From Methanospirillum lacunae (lineage in GTDB: Archaea; Halobacteriota; Methanomicrobia; Methanomicrobiales; Methanospirillaceae), in NCBI RefSeq assembly GCF_003173355.1, contig NZ_QGMY01000002.1, positions 372,001 through 436,000 of the forward strand: a stretch of DNA of 64,000 bases. The letters run 5' to 3'. A program made the translations under genes and the position numbers. The notes beneath the pieces are model-generated. The model was not told the origin of the DNA. It worked only from the letters and a program-made list of their open reading frames with translations, and ran no database searches. Below are positions 44,242 to 51,980 of this stretch, piece by piece. Numbering within the stretch: the stretch's first letter is position 1; each line of letters begins with the position of its first letter.

Positions 44242-45343
44242 GACAGTCACGAAGTGTTTCAAGAGGGGCATTGGTCTTAATGCAATATCCTGAGTAATGA
44301 ACTCTTGAGGCAGAATATCCCATATTTTGTAATGATTCAAGGACTCCGGCGATAGGGCCTGGAGATACCCTGTATGCTTTTGCAAGTTTGTGGTAATCGT
44401 ACGAGAACGAAATCACGGGTTCCTGCATGCAACAGGTCAGGATTTTTCCGAGTTCATCTGGTGAAGAAATCCCACTGCCTGGTAGACGTTCATTCATAAC
44501 CGATAAAAATTCAGGATCCTGAATTGCTCCGGTCCAGAGCGGCCCGATAGTGTTTAATTGTTTGCCACAATGGGGGCAGACTTTAGGTTCGGGAAAAAAA
44601 CCAGATCCTTCGGTCCGGTACGGGCATCCCGTACATTGGTATATATATCCCATCTGTGCCAGGGTTTGATCTGCTGCCTGGGTGCCACGGGCAAGTTTGA
44701 GGTGAAGCCTGACAAAGTGCTCGTGGGCAAAACAGAACTGTGGTATTATCCCGCGGTCATATCTAGCTGTCATCCGTGCAGCATATCCAAGTAGAATCCG
44801 CAAACCGACCTCTGCATGGTAGTCGGTATTCATGGGTCGTGCCATGTATCTCCTGATTCCTGCCTTGAGATGTGCTCCACAGAGAGGAGCTGTATCTGTT
44901 GCAGTAATGCCTATCATCCGTACCGAACTTCTGATACCGGCATCAATGAATGGTGCCGGTGTTCCGAAAGGATCAAGATCGACAAAATCGAATGGCTCTT
45001 CTGACATAAGCGCATTGGCATCCCGGCAGGTGGCACTGGCGTCAATACCCAGATGATCGATATTTTTTTTAATGAGAGTTGTTGCATCAGGGTCGCGGTC
45101 ATTTATCGTCACTGTGGTCCCTGTTTCATACCCTACCCGGCAACCTCTGATACCACTAGCTCCCATTGCATCAAGATATGTTCTTGGCTCTGTGCAGGCT
45201 GCAACGATCACAGTAGCGTCACGATTCAGTGCCATTCTCGGATTGTAGAAGATAGGAGCGCTGCCTGGAGGAAACGTTGCAGTACTATCATGTATGGGAA
45301 CCCACAGGGTGGTTTTCCCTTCTTCTATCAATTCCAGTTCCAT
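44228..45343 (-). CDS. trm1: tRNA (guanine26-N2)-dimethyltransferase Trm1
   Basis: This SAM-dependent enzyme dimethylates G26 of tRNA. Motifs: NPRMALNRDATVIVAA near the start, AMGASGIRGCRVGYETG, DVDLDPFG-type sequence FDFVDLDPFGTPAPFIDAGI, and the zinc-binding CTGCPYRT...CPHCGKQ near residue 240-260. At 371 residues it is full length. The extreme 3' end overlaps the GTPase gene antisense. Confidence 0.93.
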   Translation of the reverse strand: MELELIEEGKTTLWVPIHDSTATFPPGSAPIFYNPRMALNRDATVIVAACTEPRTYLDAMGASGIRGCRVGYETGTTVTINDRDPDATTLIKKNIDHLGIDASATCRDANALMSEEPFDFVDLDPFGTPAPFIDAGIRSSVRMIGITATDTAPLCGAHLKAGIRRYMARPMNTDYHAEVGLRILLGYAARMTARYDRGIIPQFCFAHEHFVRLHLKLARGTQAADQTLAQMGYIYQCTGCPYRTEGSGFFPEPKVCPHCGKQLNTIGPLWTGAIQDPEFLSVMNERLPGSGISSPDELGKILTCCMQEPVISFSYDYHKLAKAYRVSPGPIAGVLESLQNMGYSASRVHYSGYCIKTNAPLETLRDCLTAQ

Positions 45344-45403
45344 TCGTTGAAAAAATGGCTGTTCGATAGACTTATACCTTCCCGTATGCCACCTAATAGG
45401 GCA

Positions 45404-45478
45404 GGACGTGTGGCCTAGTCAGGATATGGCGTCAGCCTCCTAAGCTGAATGTCGGGGGTTCAAATCCCTCCACGTCCG
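45404..45478 (+). tRNA. tRNA-Arg (anticodon CCT)
   Basis: The plus strand folds as a tRNA: acceptor GGACGTG with CACGTCC, discriminator G, anticodon stem TCAGC/GCTGA around the loop CTCCTAA (anticodon CCT), and T-arm GGGGG-TTCAAAT-CCCTC. A TATA-like TTATAC lies about 30 bases upstream. No CCA is encoded. Confidence 0.92.
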
Positions 45479-45496
45479 TACCTCTTTTGGAATTGT

Positions 45497-46342
45497 ATGA
45501 AACCTGCAGCTTTTATCAGGATCATCAGGCCACTCAATGCTGTTATGGCCGGATTTGCTGGCGTTCTCGCCTTTGTCATTGCTACCGGCACGCTGCTACC
45601 ATCAGTTTTGATCATTTTTTTTATGGTTCTCCTGATAACAGCGGCGGGAAATGTGATTAATGACTATCATGATGCGGCAATTGATGCGATTAACAGGCCG
45701 GATAGACCGATTCCCTCTGGTGAGATCAGCCAGAAGACAGCGCTTGTGTATGCGATACTGCTCTTTCTCATTGGGAATGCCATTGGCATCGCATTTGCTC
45801 CTCTACCCCTGATCATTATCGCGGTTGTAAATTCTGTATTACTCTGGGGATATGCGTCCCACCTCAAGGTTATGCCTCTACTTGGAAACCTTGCAGTCTC
45901 ATACCTCTCGGCTAGTATCTTTCTCTTTGGAGGGGCCCTTGAAGGATGGGAAGGTGTGATTGCAAACCTCCCGGTTGCAGGTGCCAGTTTTGGTGTTATC
46001 CTGAGTCGTGAACTTATCAAAGATGCAGAAGATATGCAGGGCGATAGAGTTCACGGAGCACGAACACTGCCAATCTTATACGGACTTAAAAGCACTGTTC
46101 TGGTGGCAGTCGCATCTGCCACGCTCGGGGTTATCATATCGCTTTTCCTCTATTTCAGGTGGGGAAATTATTACCTGATCGGAATAATTCCTGTAGATAT
46201 TGTAATCCTTTATGGAGCATTTCGTGCGTTCTGGTGCAGAACATCTGAAGAAATAAAAGAGTCACGTAGTTCATTGTTCATCAAAGTCGGGATGTTTGCC
46301 TCGCTGTTGATATTTCTGCTCTCAGCAGTGCTCTTTCGATAA
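45497..46342 (+). CDS. Digeranylgeranylglyceryl phosphate synthase (UbiA family)
   Basis: This is a membrane prenyltransferase that attaches the second geranylgeranyl chain in archaeal ether lipid synthesis. The aspartate-rich motif NDYHDAAIDAINRPDRPIPS is at residues 52-71, and a second motif reads ELIKDAEDMQGDRVHGARTL. About eight to nine membrane helices are present. ATG 45497 (MKPAAFIRIIRPLNA) gives 282 residues; an earlier in-frame ATG at 45449 lies inside tRNA-Arg and is rejected. Confidence 0.92.
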   Translation: MKPAAFIRIIRPLNAVMAGFAGVLAFVIATGTLLPSVLIIFFMVLLITAAGNVINDYHDAAIDAINRPDRPIPSGEISQKTALVYAILLFLIGNAIGIAFAPLPLIIIAVVNSVLLWGYASHLKVMPLLGNLAVSYLSASIFLFGGALEGWEGVIANLPVAGASFGVILSRELIKDAEDMQGDRVHGARTLPILYGLKSTVLVAVASATLGVIISLFLYFRWGNYYLIGIIPVDIVILYGAFRAFWCRTSEEIKESRSSLFIKVGMFASLLIFLLSAVLFR

Positions 46343-46349
46343 AATAGTG

Positions 46350-47051
46350 TTAAGAGGAATATTTTTCAAGCTCCTGCGGTACGTCTGCACGACTGACACC
46401 AAGAAGAGCAATCTGGTATACCTCATCCCAATTGACAGCAGTTTCAACACATCCATCGCGGGTGGTAACAATTCCCATAGAAATAAGGTTAAGTTGTCCT
46501 GCCATCTCGGTTCCTTCTTTGATTTCTATCAGGCACCCAATACCGATGATTGCTTTGGGTTTGTATCGTTTCACCATTCTCTTGATAAATGAAGAACCAG
46601 GCACAATGAAGAACTTGTATCCCATTTTTTCAAGAAGGGGTTTTGCAACACCGATCTGACATAATCCACACGAACGACAGTTGAGCCCCTCTTCGTGTAA
46701 ATGAGCAGGACACGCTCCAGAGCGGAGACATTGTGGAATAAAAACGGCACGCTCAGGAATAGGGATTACCATGAATGCCTTTCTGTTCAGTGTGTTCTGC
46801 AGAGTTACCATGATACGCAGAAACTCCTGGTCCTCAACACCAACAAGTTTAAAGAGGCCTCGCATCATGCCTTCGAGGAATATAAGGCCCGCTCGCATGA
46901 ATCTCGGGAAGAGAAGGTTTCCTGTTCGTATTGCGTAAACTGTTAAAAAGAGAAGGATTAATCCACAAATCAGACAACCAAGGATAAAGAGGACGGTTAC
47001 CTCGCCTATTAACGTAATCAGATGAGGGTAGAGATCAAAGACTGATGTCAT
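46350..47051 (-). CDS. DUF116 membrane-anchored protein
   Basis: This 233-residue protein has two N-terminal hydrophobic helices (LITLIGEVTVLFILGCLICG, and one that follows), then the DUF116 domain: IFIPQCLRSGACPAHLH-like PQCLRSGACPAHLHEEGLNC, then CRSCGLCQIG with more cysteines, KFFIVPGSSFIKRMVKRYK, and AIIGIGCLIEIKEG. The cysteines suggest an iron-sulfur or zinc site. The function is unknown. It overlaps mtnA by 17 bases at its 5' end and is the last gene of the HdrA-like cluster. Confidence 0.82.
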   Translation of the reverse strand: MTSVFDLYPHLITLIGEVTVLFILGCLICGLILLFLTVYAIRTGNLLFPRFMRAGLIFLEGMMRGLFKLVGVEDQEFLRIMVTLQNTLNRKAFMVIPIPERAVFIPQCLRSGACPAHLHEEGLNCRSCGLCQIGVAKPLLEKMGYKFFIVPGSSFIKRMVKRYKPKAIIGIGCLIEIKEGTEMAGQLNLISMGIVTTRDGCVETAVNWDEVYQIALLGVSRADVPQELEKYSS

Positions 47052-48117
47052 GATCCTGTTGTAAGCTCCTCTTTCTGATTGCTCTGATCTCGGCTAGATC
47101 ATCAGGCAGAGTGAATATACCATGTTCTGTGATGATCCCCGTTACCAGTGATACTGGTGTTGCATCAAATGCCGGGTTGTATACATTTACTGTATCTGGT
47201 ATCGTTCTTCTCCCTCCAAAGTATGCGATTTCATCTCGGGATCGTTCTTCTACAATGATGTCTGCTTCAACAGACTCCTCATCAAAGGTTGAAAATGGAG
47301 CCGCAACATAGAACGGTATCTCATGGGCATGTGCACAGATGGCATGCATGTAGGTTCCGATCTTGTTAAAGACAGCATCACCCGTAATTCGATCAGCTCC
47401 CACAACCACGAGATCAATCATCCCTTTTCTCATGAGTGATGCAGCCATTGAATCGGTGATAACTGTGACATCGATCCCATCCTGTGCAAGTTCCCAGGCT
47501 GTCAGTCTGGCACCCTGAAGAAGTGGTCTGGTCTCGCAGGCATATACCTGAACTAATGTACCGGCCTGTACCGCTGACCTGATGACGCCGAGTGCAGTGC
47601 CCCATTCACTGCATGCTAATGCTCCTGCATTACAGTGGGTGAGAATCCTGCATGAAAGAGGAAGAACTTTTCGTCCATGTTCTCCAATCGCATGACAGGT
47701 TCTGCTGTCTTCATCAGCTACGTTTTCAGCTTCACTGACTGCCCGATCCCGGGCTGATGTTATTGTCTTTTCCTGCTTTACAACAGTGAGGACGCGATTA
47801 ATCCCGTAAAACAGGTTAACTGCTGTAGGTCGGGTGGACCTGAGCAAATCTGCTGCAGCTGAAACTTCCTGTTGAAAAATTTCTGGATCAGATGTTGTGC
47901 TGGTCAGTGTTGCGAGGGCGACCCCATATGCTCCAGCTACTCCGAGCGCTGGTGCTCCCCTGATGTCGAGACATTTTATAGCATCAACCAGACTGTTGAC
48001 TGTTGCTATAGAATCCACGCGGTATTCTTCTGGAAGTCGTGTCTGTACTATGTACCTGATCGCAGGAATCTCCGGGTGAAAGGTTACGGGTCTTAGTGGG
48101 GTATCAGAGGGCTGCAT
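47035..48117 (-). CDS. mtnA: S-methyl-5-thioribose-1-phosphate isomerase
   Basis: This enzyme isomerises methylthioribose 1-phosphate to methylthioribulose 1-phosphate, salvaging sulfur from methylthioadenosine. It belongs to the eIF2B-related family. Active-site cysteine in LTHCNAGALACSEWGTALG; aspartate in VVVGADRITGDAVFNKIGTY; N-terminal DIRGAPALGVAGAYG. At 360 residues it is the usual length. A ribose-1,5-bisphosphate isomerase is a related alternative, but the motifs favour MtnA. It overlaps the HdrA-like gene by 14 bases. Confidence 0.85.
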   Translation of the reverse strand: MQPSDTPLRPVTFHPEIPAIRYIVQTRLPEEYRVDSIATVNSLVDAIKCLDIRGAPALGVAGAYGVALATLTSTTSDPEIFQQEVSAAADLLRSTRPTAVNLFYGINRVLTVVKQEKTITSARDRAVSEAENVADEDSRTCHAIGEHGRKVLPLSCRILTHCNAGALACSEWGTALGVIRSAVQAGTLVQVYACETRPLLQGARLTAWELAQDGIDVTVITDSMAASLMRKGMIDLVVVGADRITGDAVFNKIGTYMHAICAHAHEIPFYVAAPFSTFDEESVEADIIVEERSRDEIAYFGGRRTIPDTVNVYNPAFDATPVSLVTGIITEHGIFTLPDDLAEIRAIRKRSLQQDHDISL

Positions 48118-49402
48118 GCTCCCCCTTCATGCATCTGATGACCGCACGCATTGCTGCAGCTCCGCCTTCGGCAACAGTATCTGGTATATCCATCGGTTCC
48201 CGGCAGGTTCCTGCGAGGAATATGCCGGGTCTTATTGCTGAAATATGTTCAGATTTTTGATCAACGCTGGCATAGAATCCGGTGTCGTCCAGGCTGATAT
48301 TTAACCGCTTGGCAATCTCCGCAGCATCGGTCTGGGGTCTGATTCCGACAGAAAGGACTACCAGATCCGCGTCAATTTTTATGATTTCCTGGTTTTCCGT
48401 GTTTTCAACATGAACTCTGATGTGAGCATTATTCTGATAAAGATCTCCGGGAAGACCTCTCACAAATCTCACTCCTGCACGAATTGCCCGCTCATAGAAT
48501 TCTTCGTAACCCTTTCCATATGCCCTGATGTCCATGTAAAGCACGGTTACCTCGGTGTCTGGAGATTTTTCTTTGATGAGCAGGGCATTTTTAATGGCGT
48601 ACATGCAGCACACGGCTGAACATGAAGGAGATCCGATTGCACAATCACGAGAGCCTACACACTGGATAAAAACAATCTTCTTTGGCTTGGTACCATCTGA
48701 ACGTTTTTTTAAGGCTCCACTCGTTGGCCCGCTTGCGTTGATCATCCTCTCGAATTCGATACTGCTTATAACATCAGGAATTCTGAGGTAATGATACGCA
48801 GGCTTCTTTGTAGCATCAAATACTTCATACCCGGTTGAGACAATAACCGCTGAAGCTTTGATGAAGGCCTGCTCTTCTCCATCCTCATGATCTCTAAGAA
48901 TTGCCTTCTTTCCACAGACACTATAACAGAGTCCGCAGTTGATACAGTGTTCTGCATCTCGGATTACAATATTTGGAACAACCTGTGGATGGGACTTGTA
49001 GATAGCTTTACGGACTCCAAGTCCTGCGTCAAATTTATTGTATACCTCAACAGGACATATCGCAACACAGTCGTCACATCCGGTACATTCAGACTCTTTT
49101 ATGTAACGGGGATGCCTGGTGACATGTACTGTGAAATCTCCCACATCACCTTCAATACGTGTTACTTCAGTACACGTGTGGAGAGATATCTTTGGATGTC
49201 GGGCAGCATCCACCATTTTTGGACTGAGAATACACATGGAACAGTCATTGGTTGGGAAGGTCTTGTCCAGCATTGCCATGTGTCCGCCAATGGTCGGCTC
49301 ACGCTCGATCAGGTGAACATGGATATTATGATTTGCCAGATCGAGAGCCGCAGTGATACCTGCAATACCGCCACCGATGACAACAACCTCACTCACCCGC
49401 AT
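48104..49402 (-). CDS. Short HdrA-like FAD/iron-sulfur protein
   Basis: This is related to the flavin-bifurcating HdrA of heterodisulfide reductase but only 432 residues (HdrA is about 650). FAD site VVIGGGIAGITAALDLA at the start, then GGHMAMLDKTFPTNDCSMCI; two ferredoxin-type clusters in CTGCDDCVAICP and CINCGLCYSVCGKKA; CVGSRDCAIGSPSCSAVCCM; NADH/flavin-fold end FLAGTCREPMDIPDTVAEGG. It lacks the N-terminal extension and the C-terminal ferredoxin domain of true HdrA. It is between mtnA and a gamma-carbonic anhydrase gene, overlapping both by 14 bases. No HdrB/C genes are in the window. The electron partner is unknown. Confidence 0.85.
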   Translation of the reverse strand: MRVSEVVVIGGGIAGITAALDLANHNIHVHLIEREPTIGGHMAMLDKTFPTNDCSMCILSPKMVDAARHPKISLHTCTEVTRIEGDVGDFTVHVTRHPRYIKESECTGCDDCVAICPVEVYNKFDAGLGVRKAIYKSHPQVVPNIVIRDAEHCINCGLCYSVCGKKAILRDHEDGEEQAFIKASAVIVSTGYEVFDATKKPAYHYLRIPDVISSIEFERMINASGPTSGALKKRSDGTKPKKIVFIQCVGSRDCAIGSPSCSAVCCMYAIKNALLIKEKSPDTEVTVLYMDIRAYGKGYEEFYERAIRAGVRFVRGLPGDLYQNNAHIRVHVENTENQEIIKIDADLVVLSVGIRPQTDAAEIAKRLNISLDDTGFYASVDQKSEHISAIRPGIFLAGTCREPMDIPDTVAEGGAAAMRAVIRCMKGEHAAL

Positions 49403-49880
49403 GCTCCCGTGCCAGTTTCACGTACGATGAGGCATTCTGTAATGTGGCAGCAACCTCTTCATCTGTCACCTGCCTTACTACTTTTCCCGGAACACCGAGT
49501 ACTAATGATCTGGGAGGAATTTCCTTTCCTTCTGAAACCAGGGCCCCAGCTCCGATGATACTCTCCTCACCAACAATTGCACCGTTCAGAACGATGGCCC
49601 CCATCCCGACAAGAACTCTATCCTTGACTGTGCATCCATGTAAAATAGCGCCATGTCCAACAGAGACATCTTCACCGATAGAAACTGCATGGCCCGTAGA
49701 TGTATGTACAACACAATTATCCTGAATATTGGAACGTGCACCGATGGATATCTGATCTTTATCTGCCCGTATCACCGCTCCATACCAGATCCCGATATCA
49801 GGGCCTGCAGCGACCTCTCCTATGACGGTAGCATTCGGTGCAACAAATGCAGCCTGTGGAATATGCTGATGGATATTCAT
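49389..49880 (-). CDS. Gamma-class carbonic anhydrase-family protein
   Basis: This is a left-handed beta-helix hexapeptide protein of 163 residues from ATG 49880. The metal-ligand region is NIQDNCVVHTSTGHAVSIGE with GHGAILHGC (three His), and the repeats AAGPDIGIWYGAVIRAD and LVGMGAIVLNGAIVGEESII. Such proteins may hydrate CO2 or, in shorter forms, do something else. The product of the longer frame (start 49979) has an unlikely Arg-rich N-terminus. It is first in a compact operon with the HdrA-like, mtnA and DUF116 genes. Confidence 0.85.
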   Translation of the reverse strand: MNIHQHIPQAAFVAPNATVIGEVAAGPDIGIWYGAVIRADKDQISIGARSNIQDNCVVHTSTGHAVSIGEDVSVGHGAILHGCTVKDRVLVGMGAIVLNGAIVGEESIIGAGALVSEGKEIPPRSLVLGVPGKVVRQVTDEEVAATLQNASSYVKLAREHAGE

Positions 49881-50076
49881 ACGTTGGTACGGAATTTCCC
49901 TACAAACCAGACCTGGCCGGGAATAAATCCGTTCACTCCTGTGTACATATCGGCGAAAGGGCATAAAAGGATCAACCACCGGTTCCGTGGTTCACGAATG
50001 AACCCGATGTTCTGAAACCAGATTTGACAATATTATGAATATCCATAAACGTAAGGGAACATAACCATGTTCAGAC

Positions 50077-50571
50077 ATGAAGGTGATGGTTGGGGGAACC
50101 TTTGACCCTCTGCATGACGGGCACCGGTTTCTTATCAGTCGTGCCTTTGATATTGCCGGTCCGGACGGAAAAGTAATTATTGGTTTGACCAGCGATGCTT
50201 TCGCAGATCGTAAATCTCATCCGATTCATCCTTATAAAGATCGGGAAGCAGACCTGCTGGCATTTCTAAAAGAAAAAAACGTACCCCCTATCTGGATGAT
50301 AGAAGAACTTCATGACAGGTTCGGATCAACCCTCGATGCTGACTTTGATGCCCTTATTGTGAGTGAAGAGACATTTCCTGTAGCTAAAGAGATAAACCAG
50401 TTACGTAGGAATAAAAAACGTCCATGTGTTGAGATCCATCAAATCAGATGCGTGCTCGCAGAAGATGGAAAATGGATTTCCAGTACCAGAATCTGGCGTG
50501 GAGAGATCGATGTGCATGGCCATGTTATCGATCACCAGTCCCAGGCTTCCACCAAATCAGATGATGTGTGA
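50077..50571 (+). CDS. coaD: Phosphopantetheine adenylyltransferase (archaeal type)
   Basis: This makes dephospho-coenzyme A from phosphopantetheine and ATP. It is a nucleotidyltransferase of the HIGH superfamily: VGGTFDPLHDGHRFLISRAF near the start, the H-x-G-H motif HDGH, and ISSTRIWRGEIDVHG near the C-terminus (ISSTxI-type motif). At 164 residues it is the archaeal form. It overlaps the convergent pyrI gene by 15 bases. Confidence 0.93.
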   Translation: MKVMVGGTFDPLHDGHRFLISRAFDIAGPDGKVIIGLTSDAFADRKSHPIHPYKDREADLLAFLKEKNVPPIWMIEELHDRFGSTLDADFDALIVSEETFPVAKEINQLRRNKKRPCVEIHQIRCVLAEDGKWISSTRIWRGEIDVHGHVIDHQSQASTKSDDV

Positions 50572-51024
50572 TGATATGTCAGACCCGATAACTGTGTCAC
50601 AATAATCACAAATAAGTCGTTTTCCCTGAACTGAGAACCTGCTGCTCACCGGCTCATTGGTATTGGTAATACAGCACGGGTTTGGACACCTGAGAACTCC
50701 GATAAGGGTGTCCGGAATATCTACACCTTTCTTCTCAACAACCCTTCTTTCTCTGATAATATTGATTGTTGCCTTAGGAGCGATGAGGGCAATCCTGTCT
50801 ACTTCCTCGTCCTTGAGCTCCCTGTTCTCTATCTTGACAACATCTTTTCTACCAAGAGCGCTACTCACCACATTGGTGGCAACACTGACACATTCATTTG
50901 TGCTCCCTGTAATTCCTAGGATCCGAAGAACAATCAGGGCTTCGCCACCAGTAATGTGATCGATCACAGTTCCGTTCTGAATTGCGCTTATCAGCAGCCC
51001 TTCCTGGTACTTGTCGCTGTTCAT
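50557..51024 (-). CDS. pyrI: Aspartate carbamoyltransferase regulatory subunit
   Basis: This is the allosteric partner of PyrB in pyrimidine synthesis. It has an N-terminal nucleotide-binding domain (LLISAIQNGTVIDHITGGEA, VSVATNVVSSALGRKDVVK) and a C-terminal zinc domain with cysteines in CPNPCCITNTNEPV and LICDYCD. At 155 residues it is complete. It overlaps pyrB by four bases. Confidence 0.95.
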   Translation of the reverse strand: MNSDKYQEGLLISAIQNGTVIDHITGGEALIVLRILGITGSTNECVSVATNVVSSALGRKDVVKIENRELKDEEVDRIALIAPKATINIIRERRVVEKKGVDIPDTLIGVLRCPNPCCITNTNEPVSSRFSVQGKRLICDYCDTVIGSDISSHII

Positions 51025-51917
51025 TGCATCACCTCCAGGAGCATTGCCATCCTGACCGGTACACCATTTCGTGCCTGCTGAAAGTACCGTGCATAGGGAA
51101 GTGAGTCAACAGCCGGATCTATTTCATCAACCCGGGGAAGGGGATGTAACAAGATCAGGTTGTCCTTCACGCCCTGAAGGAGAGATGGCGTTATCCGGTA
51201 GCTTGCCGCCACATCGAAAAATGAGGCAGGGTCAGGGAATCGTTCGCGCTGGAACCTCGTTACGTACAGTACGTCAAGGTCACGGATGATCTCCTCGATT
51301 GAATCATGTTCGATGACTTCACACCCTGCTTCTCTGAGATCATGCTTGAGTGACTCTGGCAATCCGAGCCCTTTTGGGGAGATTGCATGTATCTCGGCAT
51401 TGTACCTGGTTAACGCATACGCAAGAGAATGAGTAGTCCGGCCGTACATCAGATCTCCGACGAGCCCTATCTTTATCCGGTCGAGGGGCATGGACTGGTG
51501 AATTGTATACAGATCAATGAGTGTTTGAGATGGGTGCTGACCAGCCCCGTCACCGCCGTTAATGACCGGTACATCTGCAAATTCACTTGCAAGTCTTGCG
51601 GCCCCGACTTTTGGATGCCTGAGGACGATTGTATCAGCATACCCGCTGACAACCCTGATAGTATCAGCAAGTGTCTCACCCTTTGCCATCGAACTGACCT
51701 CAACACCGCCAAGGTTCATGCATGATCCTCCAAGACGCAGCATTGCGGATTCAAACGACATTCGTGTCCTGGTACTTGGTTCAAAAAAGAGGAGCCCGAG
51801 AATTTTTCGTTTGAGCGGCTGTGCATCAGCACCGTAAACAGCGATTCTGGCTGCCCTGTCTATCAGGTGATCAATCTGATTACGATCCAGATCTCTGATT
51901 GAAATATAATGTCTCAT
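51021..51917 (-). CDS. pyrB: Aspartate carbamoyltransferase catalytic subunit
   Basis: This condenses carbamoyl phosphate with aspartate, the committed step of pyrimidine synthesis. Signatures: FFEPSTRTRMSFESAMLRLG (carbamoyl phosphate binding), NGGDGAGQHPSQTLIDLYTI, and YVTRFQRERF and LLHPLPRVDEID near the end. ATG 51917 (MRHYISIRDLDRN) gives 298 residues. An earlier start adds eight residues without clear homology. Confidence 0.96.
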   Translation of the reverse strand: MRHYISIRDLDRNQIDHLIDRAARIAVYGADAQPLKRKILGLLFFEPSTRTRMSFESAMLRLGGSCMNLGGVEVSSMAKGETLADTIRVVSGYADTIVLRHPKVGAARLASEFADVPVINGGDGAGQHPSQTLIDLYTIHQSMPLDRIKIGLVGDLMYGRTTHSLAYALTRYNAEIHAISPKGLGLPESLKHDLREAGCEVIEHDSIEEIIRDLDVLYVTRFQRERFPDPASFFDVAASYRITPSLLQGVKDNLILLHPLPRVDEIDPAVDSLPYARYFQQARNGVPVRMAMLLEVMQ

Positions 51918-51980
51918 GTGTGATGCCCTGCCGGTTGTCATAAACCGGTACGGTGGGATCTCACATCAATCTGATCAAGT

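Noticed and set aside
45449-45496. Upstream start for the UbiA-family gene
   Set aside because: It would place the first codons inside tRNA-Arg.
48887-49558. 223-codon plus-strand frame across the HdrA-like and carbonic anhydrase genes
   Set aside because: It spans two well-supported minus-strand genes and shows no motif of its own.
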